A DNA stretch of 59,379 nt from Actinomycetes bacterium. Its GTDB lineage: Bacteria; Actinomycetota; Actinomycetes; Propionibacteriales; Propionibacteriaceae. The position numbers and the translations under genes are program-made. Below the pieces are notes generated by a model. It had not been told where the DNA came from. It worked only from the letters and a program-made list of their open reading frames with translations, and made no database searches. The stretch is taken from NCBI GenBank assembly GCA_023443125.1, contig JAEZVO010000079.1, positions 1 through 59,379 of the forward strand, read 5' to 3'. Of the stretch, positions 34,201-42,106 are shown piece by piece. Position 1 is the stretch's first letter. Every line of letters begins with the position of its first letter.

Positions 34201-34403
34201 CACACACCACACGGTGTCGTGAACGACGCATCATCGTCGGGGTGCGACCACAGCGCCATGACGTCGATCTTCGACGCCTCGCTCGTGGTGGAGATCGCGG
34301 GCGGCCCGAATTCGAGATCGGGCGCGGGGTCTGCGGCGGCCAGCGTGGGCACGCTGAGCGCTACCGCCGCCATGCCCGCGGTGAGCATGCGTAGACGTTT
34401 CAT
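31272..34403 (-). CDS. Large secreted PIG-L/LmbE-family deacetylase with carbohydrate-binding region and broken sorting signal
   Basis: A 1043-residue secreted protein with signal peptide about residues 1-24 (LSVPTLAAADP). The PIG-L N-acetyl-sugar deacetylase domain (about 25-340) has zinc motifs WSHPDDDAS and GHGNHQYAGRL. Two or three beta-rich NEW3-like segments follow (about 360-600), then a CBM9/DOMON-like sugar-binding domain (APTIDGKADDAYAGEAIPVG onward). A Pro/Asp/Lys linker leads to GMPKTGC and a stop: the membrane segment and basic tail of a sorting signal are missing. The ATG at 34403 has GGAGG upstream. It probably de-N-acetylates an extracellular glycan, likely released rather than anchored. 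Confidence 0.88.
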   Translation of the reverse strand: MKRLRMLTAGMAAVALSVPTLAAADPAPDLEFGPPAISTTSEASKIDVMALWSHPDDDASFTTPCGVWGDLYDIKCGIIMVTRGEGGSNSVGNESGPDLGLRRENEDRASHVRTGTVDIFNIDKVDFFYNTSAPLTERAWDGEDTLRRIVRVIRETRPSVMIGWSPNFDYGHGNHQYAGRLVWEAVEAAADPERFPEQFEGVGAVKPWQVKKVIQQTGWGFKYDGEGGQEAPNCNVGYKPNADNPFTMVGTWSGYESPYKWVKGNTAGIAAGTPKTWAQVGREGGRAHPTQARVMQKDPWDAQCLRFAVLDSVVPMQPNGTDAGNKDDALFQGAAVPDAGGFPLETIFRITPEQFHVAAGEPFKVDVSLEVPEGTVPTGSLTLDVPKGWTVSDPVQVGGKAKAEATFTVTPSADAPVALQQLAASFKGGGKTAWNNTRVQAVPKVQGLFERSGNSAELDEWNEKHGVHIYGRSPAIDNIGAGETKTVNVEVSNRTSETQSGEVALSVPEGFVVEEATKPFSNVKPDGTATVSFTVTHTDPKAVGGKASKEKEVVEFKATTTTASSTSEETLQMYLVPSTVIKQLDKAPTIDGKADDAYAGEAIPVGKVWEGDDCDPDGTDCGEGSEAKLGWYEDALYAHITVVDDTASAAATPDRCFGHWLVDSVELLADPRGDSADTSSTFKLGMFPFTDDPEGKNGNGKNGPCWSRDADNHQGFSSGPLAETIANAPNAPGVEVAAQVKRDTNGKYEDGTYEVEVKVPLDVLPAAVGPTSAAPTGDAATNELDPQYMGFNLTPYDSDNRDFIGETRTAWSAFGSQQSEPYRWGHAYLEGYEPPADRSTEASDPVIPDTALKGVESPQTIHQSAMRGVTMSGVQPTDSLTVTDVSFEGDGIVVSYDAKAAGTLRGFVWKGDPRFVPVWTSSCEGDTDGFDACSDEDGKAPKWAPDMGGRLKADGSVDVKAGKGKFTIPVSSDVLAELASDSELLLSWEEQGKDNGDGVTAWAYPIQPAGDQPKPDKPDKPDKPDGPGVVDKPLKPGMPKTGC

Positions 34404-34567
34404 CAATCCTCCATTGATCGATCCGGTACTTCTAAGCACTCGCGGAACTCGTAGTCAGCGCGAATGCCGCCTCGTCGAGCAGCCATGCCCGACGCTGCAC
34501 TGCACGCTACCGGAGGAAACACTCACTCGCAGGCAATTCTCAGCATTATCTTCCCTGTTTCGCGCAA

Positions 34568-34603
34568 AAACACACAGGAGGGCTCGTAGAGAGCCCTCCT
34601 GTG
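34568..34603 (-). terminator. Rho-independent terminator of the GH4 operon
   Basis: Perfect 13-bp stem CACAGGAGGGCTC (34573-34585) / GAGCCCTCCTGTG (34591-34603), 5-nt loop, then TGTTTTTG on the minus strand. It lies about 25 bases after the GH4 stop. It is the clearest intrinsic terminator in the window. Confidence 0.88.
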
Positions 34604-34628
34604 ATTGAAGTTGATTGCTATGTACGCG

Positions 34629-35984
34629 CTACCGCTCAAGGATGGCGGCAATATCGGCAGAATGCTCGAGGTAGCCGTCGAGCAGCTGCTGGCCCTTCGT
34701 CGGAGAATCCACCAGCGGATGGGTGGCTAATCCTTCCCAGGCCGCACCGGCGTCGCCCGTGACGGCGGCTTCGAGGATGCAGCGCTCAGCGCCGCGCAGC
34801 CTGGACATCCGCCCGAGCTGCTCCAGTGACGGTGCGGCAACATGCTTCGGGTGCACCCCGTCGCCATCCACGACGCAGCCGACCTCGATGGTGAGGTCGT
34901 CCGGCAGCTCCGCGACGATGCGCCCGTCCGAGCCTGCACCGTTGGCCACGTTGAGGATCATCTTCTCCGACGTGTTCGTGGCGATTGCCGTCATGAGCCG
35001 CAGCGCCACTTCCTGGTATCCGCCGCCCGCGATGTCCTCCTCGCGACGCTCTTCGTCGCGCCCCTCGGCCATGTAGGTGGCCTCGCGGGTGTGCAGCGCG
35101 TCGCGCCACACCTTCAGCGGCGACTCGCAGCACTCGGCGCTGGCCGCGTCGTAGAACTCCCGCTGCTGGGATTGCAGGAACTCACCGCGGGTTTGTCCGG
35201 CGTCGAGGATGCGGCGGATGGCGTCGTCGGTGTGCAGGTAGTAGTAGAGGTACTCGTTCGGCAGTGCGGCCATCTGGCGCACGTAGTCGATGCCGACGAT
35301 GCGCGCTTCTTCGATGCCTTCGATGAGGGCGTCATCCGCCAGCAGGGTGGGCAGGAGATCGTCGCCGTCGATGCGCACCTCGCGCAGCCAACCGAGGTGG
35401 TTGAGGCCAAGGTAGTCGTACTCGACGTCGGCGACGTCCTTGCCAAAGGCACGAGCTACGCGGCGCACCAGGCCGATGGGGGTGTCGCAGATGCCGACGA
35501 CGCGGTGGCCGAGCACCTGCTGCATGGCCTCGGTGACGATGCCAGCAGGGTTGGTGAAGTTGATGACCCAAGCGTTTGGGGCCTCGCGAGCGATCGTCTC
35601 CGCAACCTTGCGCATCACAGGGATGGTGCGCAGCGCATAGGCCAACCCGCCGGGGCCGATCGTTTCCTGGCCGAGCAGACCGAGGTTCAGAGCGACACGC
35701 TCGTCGACGGTGCGCGCTGCGGTGCCCCCCACGCGAATGGCGGAAAAGACGAAGTCAGCGCCGCGCACGGCGTCGGTGAGGTCGTTCGTGACGCGGACCG
35801 ACGTGGCGCCGTCGCCGATCTGTGCCGCCATCTCAGCGGTGATGCGTTCGATCACGCGCAGGCGGGTGGGGTCGACGTCGAAGAGCACGACCTCGTCGAC
35901 ATGCATCCCGGTGACTTCCTGTGCGACTGCTTCGTACACGAGCGGCGTGCGGAATCCGCCACCGCCAAGGATCGCTAGTCTCAT
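34629..35984 (-). CDS. GH4-family glycosidase (6-phospho-beta-glucosidase-like)
   Basis: A 451-residue cytosolic NAD- and metal-dependent glycosidase. The Rossmann loop is LAILGGGGFRTPL. Metal ligands are Cys166 (GICDTPIG) and His196 (GLNHLGW), and NFTNPAGIVTEA is conserved. It resembles 6-phospho-beta-glucosidases, but CDTP replaces the common CN-P form, and GH4 also includes non-phosphorylated activities, so substrate phosphorylation is uncertain. It overlaps the DeoR regulator gene and is divergent from an ABC importer with a PfkB kinase. Confidence 0.87.
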   Translation of the reverse strand: MRLAILGGGGFRTPLVYEAVAQEVTGMHVDEVVLFDVDPTRLRVIERITAEMAAQIGDGATSVRVTNDLTDAVRGADFVFSAIRVGGTAARTVDERVALNLGLLGQETIGPGGLAYALRTIPVMRKVAETIAREAPNAWVINFTNPAGIVTEAMQQVLGHRVVGICDTPIGLVRRVARAFGKDVADVEYDYLGLNHLGWLREVRIDGDDLLPTLLADDALIEGIEEARIVGIDYVRQMAALPNEYLYYYLHTDDAIRRILDAGQTRGEFLQSQQREFYDAASAECCESPLKVWRDALHTREATYMAEGRDEERREEDIAGGGYQEVALRLMTAIATNTSEKMILNVANGAGSDGRIVAELPDDLTIEVGCVVDGDGVHPKHVAAPSLEQLGRMSRLRGAERCILEAAVTGDAGAAWEGLATHPLVDSPTKGQQLLDGYLEHSADIAAILER

Positions 35985-36760
35985 TTCGTCTGCTCCTCAC
36001 TGCGCGCCACGACGAGCGCGGTTTCATCAGGAATCGCCAAGCCTTGCGGCTTCGCGTCGGTTACCAAGTGACTAAAGGCGTCCAGCCCACTCACCCGGAG
36101 GAAGCCGGAGCCGGGGAATTTTTCTGCGTCCGCAAGCAGGTACGACGAGCTTGCACAGCGCATCAACGCTCGTTTCATGGGCACCTCACTCGGCGTCGAA
36201 TCCAGGACGGACCCGTCGTTGGCGACGCCAGCAGTGCCGAGGAACGCCTTGTCAACTCGCATTTGGCTGAGCATCTGCTCCGCCCAGGTGCCCACCATGG
36301 AGCGGTAATTCGCACGCAGCAGACCACCCACGACGACGAGATCCACTGCCGGGGCTTGCGCCAGGGCCTCAACCACCGCGAGCGACGCGGTGACCACCGA
36401 GAGCGACTTGTCCGCCAGCACCGGGCACATCGCCGCCACCGTCGTGCCGCTGTCGAGTGCGATGACGTCCCCATCATCGACGAGTTGCGCAGCAGCGTGC
36501 CCGATGGCGCGCTTGGCGTGGGATGCGGACTCGGCCACCTCGCTGAAGCTGCGCAGATCGCGCTCGGGACGGATGGTGCCCATCGCGTCGCCTGCACCAC
36601 CGCGAAGGCGGCGCAGCTTGCCGGCTTTAGAGAGCGCGTCGAGGTCGCGACGCACCGTGGCCTCAGAGACGCCCAAGGCCTCGCACAATTGTTGCACCGT
36701 CACGAACCCACGGTCGCGCACGGCGGAGACGATGCGGAGATGTCGATCTTCGGTGAGCAC
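35981..36760 (-). CDS. DeoR/GlpR-family transcriptional regulator
   Basis: A 259-residue regulator. The N-terminal HTH is FVTVQQLCEALGVSEATVRR, with RDLDALSKAGKLRRLRGGA following. The C-terminal sensor domain has DSGTTVAAM and VVVGGLLRANYRSM, motifs that bind phosphorylated sugars. The GTG at 36760 lies 6 nt after TACGTT, so it is leaderless; the longer frame runs past this promoter. It is coupled to the GH4 gene and divergent from the importer operon, and the inverted CGAAACA repeats at 36777-36823 are its likely operators. Confidence 0.92.
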   Translation of the reverse strand: MLTEDRHLRIVSAVRDRGFVTVQQLCEALGVSEATVRRDLDALSKAGKLRRLRGGAGDAMGTIRPERDLRSFSEVAESASHAKRAIGHAAAQLVDDGDVIALDSGTTVAAMCPVLADKSLSVVTASLAVVEALAQAPAVDLVVVGGLLRANYRSMVGTWAEQMLSQMRVDKAFLGTAGVANDGSVLDSTPSEVPMKRALMRCASSSYLLADAEKFPGSGFLRVSGLDAFSHLVTDAKPQGLAIPDETALVVARSEEQTK

Positions 36761-36766
36761 GCCATA

Positions 36767-36772
36767 AACGTA
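36767..36772 (-). promoter_or_regulatory. -10 box for leaderless deoR-type gene
   Basis: TACGTT on the minus strand, 6 nt before the GTG at 36760. Confidence 0.55.
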
Positions 36773-36776
36773 GCAT

Positions 36777-36823
36777 CGAAACAAGCAACTTCAGTCATTT
36801 ATACAAAAAAGGTGGCTGTTTCG
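36777..36823. promoter_or_regulatory. Candidate DeoR operator pair
   Basis: Inverted 7-bp words CGAAACA (36777-36783) and TGTTTCG (36817-36823) lie between the two divergent start sites. The distance fits two bound dimers or looping. The AT-rich stretch between them (ATTTATACAAAAAAGG) may hold the importer promoter. Confidence 0.45.
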
Positions 36824-36920
36824 CTCATGTTCTGACATGCTTGGAGCAGTAGGACCGATTTCCGCACACTTGCGCGTAAGCGGCCGAAGTATCAGTGAAG
36901 CTACAGGAGAGAAGGACAAC

Positions 36921-38282
36921 ATGCGACGTCGCAAGTTCCTCGTGCTGGGTCTCGCCCCGGCACTTGCACTCGGCACGCTGTCGGCGTGCGCGCCCGGTAG
37001 TGGCGACAACGCCTCGGGCGAGACACCGTCGAAGGCGCCCAGCGAAATCAGCACCGACCCGGCCAGCCTGGGTGATGTCGAGTTGAAGGTATGGGACCAG
37101 GAAGTTCGCGGTTCCCAGAACGACGCCCTGGAGGCGCTCAACAAGGCCTTCCAGGAGAAATACCCCAACATCAAGATCAAGCGCACCAGCCAGTCGAACG
37201 ACGACCTGCAGCAGCAGATCGCGCTCGCGCTGTCCGGCAACGACGTACCCGACGTCGCGCAGGTCAACAACGCCCGCGGCGACATGGGCCAGTACGTGGC
37301 TGCCGGCCAGCTCGTGAACCTCGAGCCCTACGCCGAGGCCTACGGCTGGGCCGACCGCTTCGCTGAGTCCGTGCTGAGCAAGGTGCGTTACTCCGACGAT
37401 GCCAAGACCTTCGGCGAGGGCAACCTGTACGGCGTGCCGCAGACCGGTGAGATCGTCGGCCTGTTCTACTCCAAGAAGAAGCTCGAGCAGCTGGGCATCG
37501 AGGCGCCGACGACGTGGGACGAGTACTTCGCCGCACTCGACAAGGCGAAGGAAGCGGGCGAACAGCCCATGGTGTTGGGCAACCTCGAGCAGTGGCCCGC
37601 GCTCCACGTCTTCGGCCCGCTGCAGGCCAACTACGTGTCTTCCGACGAGATCGTGAAGCTCGGCATGGGCAACGCGGGCGCCGACTGGACGTCGGATGCC
37701 AACAAGGAGGCCATGACGCAGTTCGCCAAGTGGGCGAAGGACGGCTACTTCGGCTCGTCGCCGAACGGCACCGACTACGACCCGGCCTGGGCGAGCTTCG
37801 GCAAGGGCACCGGAGTGTTCCTGCCCGCTGGTAGCTGGGTGGGCACCGACCTCGAAGCCACCATGAAGGATGACCTCGGGTTCATGGCTCCGCCGCCCGG
37901 CGTCGACGGCAAGCTCGCTACCACCGGTGGCACGGGTATTCCGTTCTCGATTCCTGCCAAGTCGAAGAACGTCGACGCGGCTGCGGCCTACATCGACTTC
38001 ATCACCAGCGACGAGGCCATGAAGATCATCGCCGAGAAGGGCGGCATGCCCGTGAACAACACAGCCGAGCTCGCGCCGGAGAAGGGCGTGCAGCACGACA
38101 TCTTCACCGCGTTCGACAAGGTTTCCTCCGAAGGCACCCTGCTGCCGTACCTTGACTACGCGACGCCGAGCTTCGCGGACACCGCTGGCCAGGGCCTCCA
38201 GGAGGCGCTGGGCGGACAGAAGTCTCCCGAAGATGTACTCCAGTCCTTCCAGGACGACTACTCGAAGTTCGTGGGTGAGTAA
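36921..38282 (+). CDS. Sugar ABC transporter substrate-binding lipoprotein
   Basis: A 453-residue lipoprotein with signal MRRRKFLVLGLAPALALGTL-SAC and lipidated Cys23. Family 1 solute-binding fold: ELKVWDQEVRG at the mature N-terminus, GVPQTGEIVGLFYSKKKLEQ in the hinge region and GTGIPFSIPAKSKN in the second lobe. The ATG at 36921 follows AGGAGAGAAGG. First of four genes ending in a PfkB kinase. The ligand is probably a di- or oligosaccharide processed by the GH4 enzyme; its identity is not visible. Confidence 0.92.
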   Translation: MRRRKFLVLGLAPALALGTLSACAPGSGDNASGETPSKAPSEISTDPASLGDVELKVWDQEVRGSQNDALEALNKAFQEKYPNIKIKRTSQSNDDLQQQIALALSGNDVPDVAQVNNARGDMGQYVAAGQLVNLEPYAEAYGWADRFAESVLSKVRYSDDAKTFGEGNLYGVPQTGEIVGLFYSKKKLEQLGIEAPTTWDEYFAALDKAKEAGEQPMVLGNLEQWPALHVFGPLQANYVSSDEIVKLGMGNAGADWTSDANKEAMTQFAKWAKDGYFGSSPNGTDYDPAWASFGKGTGVFLPAGSWVGTDLEATMKDDLGFMAPPPGVDGKLATTGGTGIPFSIPAKSKNVDAAAAYIDFITSDEAMKIIAEKGGMPVNNTAELAPEKGVQHDIFTAFDKVSSEGTLLPYLDYATPSFADTAGQGLQEALGGQKSPEDVLQSFQDDYSKFVGE

Positions 38283-38285
38283 CTG

Positions 38286-39188
38286 ATGTCGAAGAAGGGT
38301 CGGGAGCGGCCGTCGGCAGTGGTACGAGGGCGGTGGACGCCGTACCTCTACCTGCTCCCGGCCCTCCTCGTGTACGGAGGATTCCTGCTCTACCCCGTGG
38401 TGCGAACTGCCCAGTTCTCGCTGTATGAGTGGAGCGGATTCGGGCCGGCAACCTTCGTCGGGCTCGACAACTACATGTCGCTCGTGACGGATCAGCGGTT
38501 CCTCGCCGCCATCAGCCACGCGTTCTACCTCATCTTGTTCTACGCCATCCTGCCGCTCATCGTCGGCCTGATCCTGGCCGCCATTCTCAGACGGGGCAAC
38601 GTGCGCGGGATGGGTGTGTACCGAGTGCTCATCTTCGTGCCGCAGGTGATCGCGCTCGTCGTGGTCGCCGTCGCGTGGCGCCAGATCTACACCCCCAACG
38701 GCACGCTCAACTCCATGCTCGGCTGGATCGGAATCGAATCGGACACCGGCTGGCTGGGCGATCCGAATCTCGCGCTCACCGCCGTCGGCATCATCGGATT
38801 CTGGCTCGAAACTGGCCTCGTGATGTTGCTGCTGCTGGCAGGTATGAACCGCATCCCCGGCGAGCTGTATGAAGCTGCCCGCCTCGACGGCGCCGGCCCG
38901 ATCAGCGAGTTCTTCGGCATCACGCTGCCCGCGGTCCGCCCGGAGATCGCCACCTCGCTCGTGCTGACCATCATCGCCGCGCTGAAGACCTTCGACCTGG
39001 TGTACATGACCACCAGCGGCGGCCCAGGCACTGCGACGACGGTGCCCAGCTACGAGGTGTACAACCGGGCCTTCCAGCTCAAGCAGGTGGGTTCCGCATC
39101 GGCCGTGGCCGTGTTCCTCACCGTGATGGTGTTCTGCATCAACGTCGTGGTGAACCGCATCGGCGAAGAAAAGAAGGTGTCGCGATGA
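38286..39188 (+). CDS. Sugar ABC transporter permease (MalF-like)
   Basis: A 300-residue permease with six membrane segments, the first at about residues 20-42 (YLYLLPALLVYGGFLLYP). The EAA loop is ELYEAARLDGAGPISEFFGI. It starts 3 bases after the binding-protein stop and overlaps the second permease gene by ATGA. No ATPase gene is present, so it must share a remote MsiK-type ATPase. Confidence 0.93.
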   Translation: MSKKGRERPSAVVRGRWTPYLYLLPALLVYGGFLLYPVVRTAQFSLYEWSGFGPATFVGLDNYMSLVTDQRFLAAISHAFYLILFYAILPLIVGLILAAILRRGNVRGMGVYRVLIFVPQVIALVVVAVAWRQIYTPNGTLNSMLGWIGIESDTGWLGDPNLALTAVGIIGFWLETGLVMLLLLAGMNRIPGELYEAARLDGAGPISEFFGITLPAVRPEIATSLVLTIIAALKTFDLVYMTTSGGPGTATTVPSYEVYNRAFQLKQVGSASAVAVFLTVMVFCINVVVNRIGEEKKVSR

Positions 39189-39994
39189 AGGTATCCGTCG
39201 GCGAGAAAGCCCTCAACTACGTCATTTTGACGCTTTTCAGCCTGTTCGCCATCTTCCCGATCATCACCATCGTGCTGACGGCCTTGTCGCCCCAGCTGGG
39301 CGTCTCGGAACCTGGCCCGCACTGGCACAACATCGTCGACGCCTGGAACCAGGGCGCGTTCGGCCCAGCGCTGCTGCGTTCGCTCGCCGTCGCAGGCTTC
39401 GTGGTGCCCGTCGCGCTCGTGCTCTCAATTCTGGCCGGCTACGCCTTCGGCACCATGCAGTTCCGAGGCTCGACGATCCTGTTCTACCTCTTTCTATTCG
39501 GCATGATGGTGCCCGCTGAGGCCATCATCATCCCCCTGTTCTACGACCTGCGCTCCATGCAGCTCACCGACACGCTGTGGGCGGTGGCCATGCCGCAGGT
39601 TGCCCAGTCCATCGCGTTCGGCACGTTCTGGATGCGCGCCCAGTTCCGCGCCATGCCGAGGAGCTTGCTCGAGGCCGCTGCGATCGACCACTGCTCCGGC
39701 TTCACCGCGCTGCGCAAGGTGTTCGTCCCTCCCGCCACGGGATCGATCGCCACTGTCACTGTGCTCATGTTCATGTGGACGTGGAACGAGTTCATGATTC
39801 CGCTGGTCATGTCGCCGGGAGCTGAGTGGCGCACGGCACCGCTCGGCCTGTCCGTGTTCAAGGGCCAGTACACCGCCGACGGCGCACTCATGGCGGCCGC
39901 TGGGCTCATCATTGCCGCGCCCATCGTCGTGGTATTCCTGATGCTGCAGCGCTACTTCATTGACGGCATGTTGGAAGGATCTGCAAAAGAATGA
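39185..39994 (+). CDS. Sugar ABC transporter permease (MalG-like)
   Basis: A 269-residue permease with six membrane segments. The EAA-type loop reads SLLEAAAIDHCSGFTALRKV, with His-Cys replacing the usual Gly-Ala after the Asp. The C-terminus, RYFIDGMLEGSAKE, is typical of MalG-type subunits. ATGA overlaps at both ends couple it to the first permease and to the kinase gene. Confidence 0.93.
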   Translation: MKVSVGEKALNYVILTLFSLFAIFPIITIVLTALSPQLGVSEPGPHWHNIVDAWNQGAFGPALLRSLAVAGFVVPVALVLSILAGYAFGTMQFRGSTILFYLFLFGMMVPAEAIIIPLFYDLRSMQLTDTLWAVAMPQVAQSIAFGTFWMRAQFRAMPRSLLEAAAIDHCSGFTALRKVFVPPATGSIATVTVLMFMWTWNEFMIPLVMSPGAEWRTAPLGLSVFKGQYTADGALMAAAGLIIAAPIVVVFLMLQRYFIDGMLEGSAKE

Positions 39995-41118
39995 CCGACC
40001 ACGAACACCTCGATGACTTCTGCGAGCACTGCTGGAACTGGGACCCGCTGCGGGCTACCCGAACCCCCGACGATCCCCCGCTCGACGTGCTCAGCACCGG
40101 CACCGTCTTCTTCGACCTCATCTTCACGGGGTTGAGCCGGATGCCGAAGCCGGGCGAGGAACTGTACACGTCGGGAATGGGTTCATGCCCGGGCGGCATC
40201 GCGAACCTCGCTACCGCGCTCGCGCGCCTCGGCCTGCGCACCGGGCTCGTCGCGGGATTCGGCGACGATGCCTACGCCGATTGGCTGTGGGAGACCCTGG
40301 CCGACGGGGAAGGCATCGACCTGTCTTCGTCGCCGCGGTTCGAGCAGTTCCACTCCGCGACGACGGTGGCGATGACCGTCGACGACGACCGCGCCATGGT
40401 TACACACATGCACGAGCTTCCGACCCCGCTCGAGCCCTACATCCTCGGTGCGCCGCAGGCTCGGGCCGCGGTGCTCGATCTGGCCGGCGAGACGTCGTGG
40501 TGGCCCACGCTGGCCGCCCGCGGCACGTTGCTGTTCGCCGACATCGGCTACGACGACACGGGCAAGTGGGATCCCGCGATGCTCGAGCCATTGCGCCACT
40601 GCCACGCGTTCACCCCCAACGCCGTGGAGGCCATGCACTACACGCGCACGGACTCCCCCACCCAGGCGGTGCGGAAGATTGCCGAGCTCGTGCCGTTCGC
40701 CGTCGTCACCGACGGTGTTGCCGGCGCGTACGCCATCGACCAGAGCACCGGCGAGGAGGCTTACTGCCCCGCGGTGGCCACCGAAGCCATCGACGCCACC
40801 GGCGCGGGCGACGTGTTCGCGTCGGGGCTCGTGCTGGGCACGCTGGCCGGCTGGACGCTCGAGCACCGGCTACGCTTCGCGGCGCTGTGCTCGTCGCTGG
40901 CGGTGCAGCAGTTCGGTGGCTCGCTGGCAGCGCCGGGCTGGGGCGACATTTCCGACTGGTGGCGCTGCCTGCTGGCCCGCGCTGAGGGCGGCGATCTGAA
41001 GGCGGAGTACATCCGCCACGACTACGCGTTCCTCGCCGATGTCATCCCGAGCCACGAGGTGGCTGGCGTCCGGAGGGCGGAGGGCACGTTCGCACTCCAC
41101 TCTGACCTCCACGACTGA
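39991..41118 (+). CDS. PfkB-family carbohydrate kinase
   Basis: A 375-residue cytosolic sugar kinase. The sugar-binding signature is GGIANLATALARLG and the ATP/anion-hole motif is IDATGAGDVFASG with the catalytic Asp. It carries an unusual approximately 30-residue N-terminal extension rich in acidic, His and Cys residues (HEHLDDFCEHCWNWD), which could bind metal. It is last in the importer operon. Because the importer is ABC-type and not PTS, this kinase could phosphorylate the imported sugar or the sugar released by the GH4 enzyme. Substrate not determinable. Confidence 0.88.
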   Translation: MTDHEHLDDFCEHCWNWDPLRATRTPDDPPLDVLSTGTVFFDLIFTGLSRMPKPGEELYTSGMGSCPGGIANLATALARLGLRTGLVAGFGDDAYADWLWETLADGEGIDLSSSPRFEQFHSATTVAMTVDDDRAMVTHMHELPTPLEPYILGAPQARAAVLDLAGETSWWPTLAARGTLLFADIGYDDTGKWDPAMLEPLRHCHAFTPNAVEAMHYTRTDSPTQAVRKIAELVPFAVVTDGVAGAYAIDQSTGEEAYCPAVATEAIDATGAGDVFASGLVLGTLAGWTLEHRLRFAALCSSLAVQQFGGSLAAPGWGDISDWWRCLLARAEGGDLKAEYIRHDYAFLADVIPSHEVAGVRRAEGTFALHSDLHD

Positions 41119-41124
41119 GCAAGC

Positions 41125-41991
41125 TCAGACGAACTCGCTTCCAGTGATTCTCCGGTAGGCCTCCAGGTAGCGCTCGCGCGTGGCGGCGACCACGTCGTCG
41201 GGCAGCGCTGGAGGCTCGGAGATGCGGTCCCAGTCGGATTCGCGGGTGAGCCAGTCGCGCACAAATTGCTTGTCGAAGCTGGGGAGCGATGCGCCAGGCT
41301 TCCAGGCGTTCGCGTCCCAGAAGCGGGATGAATCTGGGGTGAGCACCTCGTCGGCGAGCACGAGTTCGCCGTCGCGCAGCCCGAACTCGAGTTTCGTGTC
41401 GGCGAGGATGATGCCGCGCTGGGCGGCGATGTCGGCGGCCCGGGTGTAGATAGCTAAGGTGGCGTCGCGCAACGAGTTGGCGAGCTCTTCCCCGTGCAGG
41501 CGGGCGATGGTGGCGAAGTCGACGTTCTCGTCGTGGTCGCCCAGTTCCGCCTTGATCGCGGGCGTGAAAATGGGTGCGGGGAGCTTGTCGCCGTCCTGCA
41601 GTCCGTCGGGCAGCTGGATGCCGCACACGGTGCCCGACGCCTGGTACTCCGCCCAACCAGAGCCGGTGAGGTAGCCTCGGGCGACGCACTCGACCGGCAC
41701 CATGTCGAGACGCTCGACGATCACCGCTCGGCCCGCGACTTCGTCGGGTACTTCGTCGGTGACGAGGTGGTTTGCGACGTCGGGGAACTGCTGGAACCAC
41801 CACGAGCTGAGCTGCGTCAGCACCGCACCTTTGTCGGGGATGAGGGTGGGCAGGACGTGGTCGAAGGCCGAGATGTTGTCCGTGGCCACCATCAGGACGC
41901 AGGGGCGCCCGTCGATGTCGACGTCGTACAGCTCACGCACCTTTCCAGCGTGACGGAGGGGCAAGCCGAGCGTTTCCTGGAACTGGTTCAC
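41125..41991 (-). CDS. purC: Phosphoribosylaminoimidazole-succinocarboxamide synthase (SAICAR synthetase)
   Basis: Joins CAIR and aspartate. The 288-residue product contains GKVRELYDVDIDGRPCVLMV, SAFDHVLPTLIPDKGAVLTQ, RGYLTGSGWAEYQASG and DTKLEFGL, all PurC landmarks. The start is the second of two close GTGs (41991), which lies 7 nt after TAGCAT; the first GTG is only 1 nt after it. Much longer in-frame codons to 42345 overlap the divergent gene. It converges on the kinase gene with 6 bases between stops. Confidence 0.95.
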   Translation of the reverse strand: MNQFQETLGLPLRHAGKVRELYDVDIDGRPCVLMVATDNISAFDHVLPTLIPDKGAVLTQLSSWWFQQFPDVANHLVTDEVPDEVAGRAVIVERLDMVPVECVARGYLTGSGWAEYQASGTVCGIQLPDGLQDGDKLPAPIFTPAIKAELGDHDENVDFATIARLHGEELANSLRDATLAIYTRAADIAAQRGIILADTKLEFGLRDGELVLADEVLTPDSSRFWDANAWKPGASLPSFDKQFVRDWLTRESDWDRISEPPALPDDVVAATRERYLEAYRRITGSEFV

Positions 41992-41998
41992 ACTCACG

Positions 41999-42004
41999 AT
42001 GCTA
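41999..42004 (-). promoter_or_regulatory. -10 box for leaderless purC
   Basis: TAGCAT on the minus strand, 7 nt before the GTG at 41991. Confidence 0.6.
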
Positions 42005-42093
42005 GTCGCTGCGGGCGTTGCAAGGGAGGGAAGGGCCAGGTCTTGTCGCCATCTGTTGCGAGGACGGCGCGGCTTCTGACCCCAGGCTCCCCA

Positions 42094-42099
42094 TATTCT
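42094..42099 (+). promoter_or_regulatory. -10 box for leaderless membrane protein gene
   Basis: TATTCT, 7 nt before the ATG at 42107. This spacing supports the downstream ORF as a real gene. Confidence 0.6.
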
Positions 42100-42106
42100 C
42101 GGACGT

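Noticed and set aside
31200..34394. 1064-codon open frame on the plus strand opposite the PIG-L gene
   Set aside because: It is a GC-driven antisense shadow: Arg/His/Leu-rich composition, no recognisable domain, while the minus strand has signal peptide and zinc motifs.
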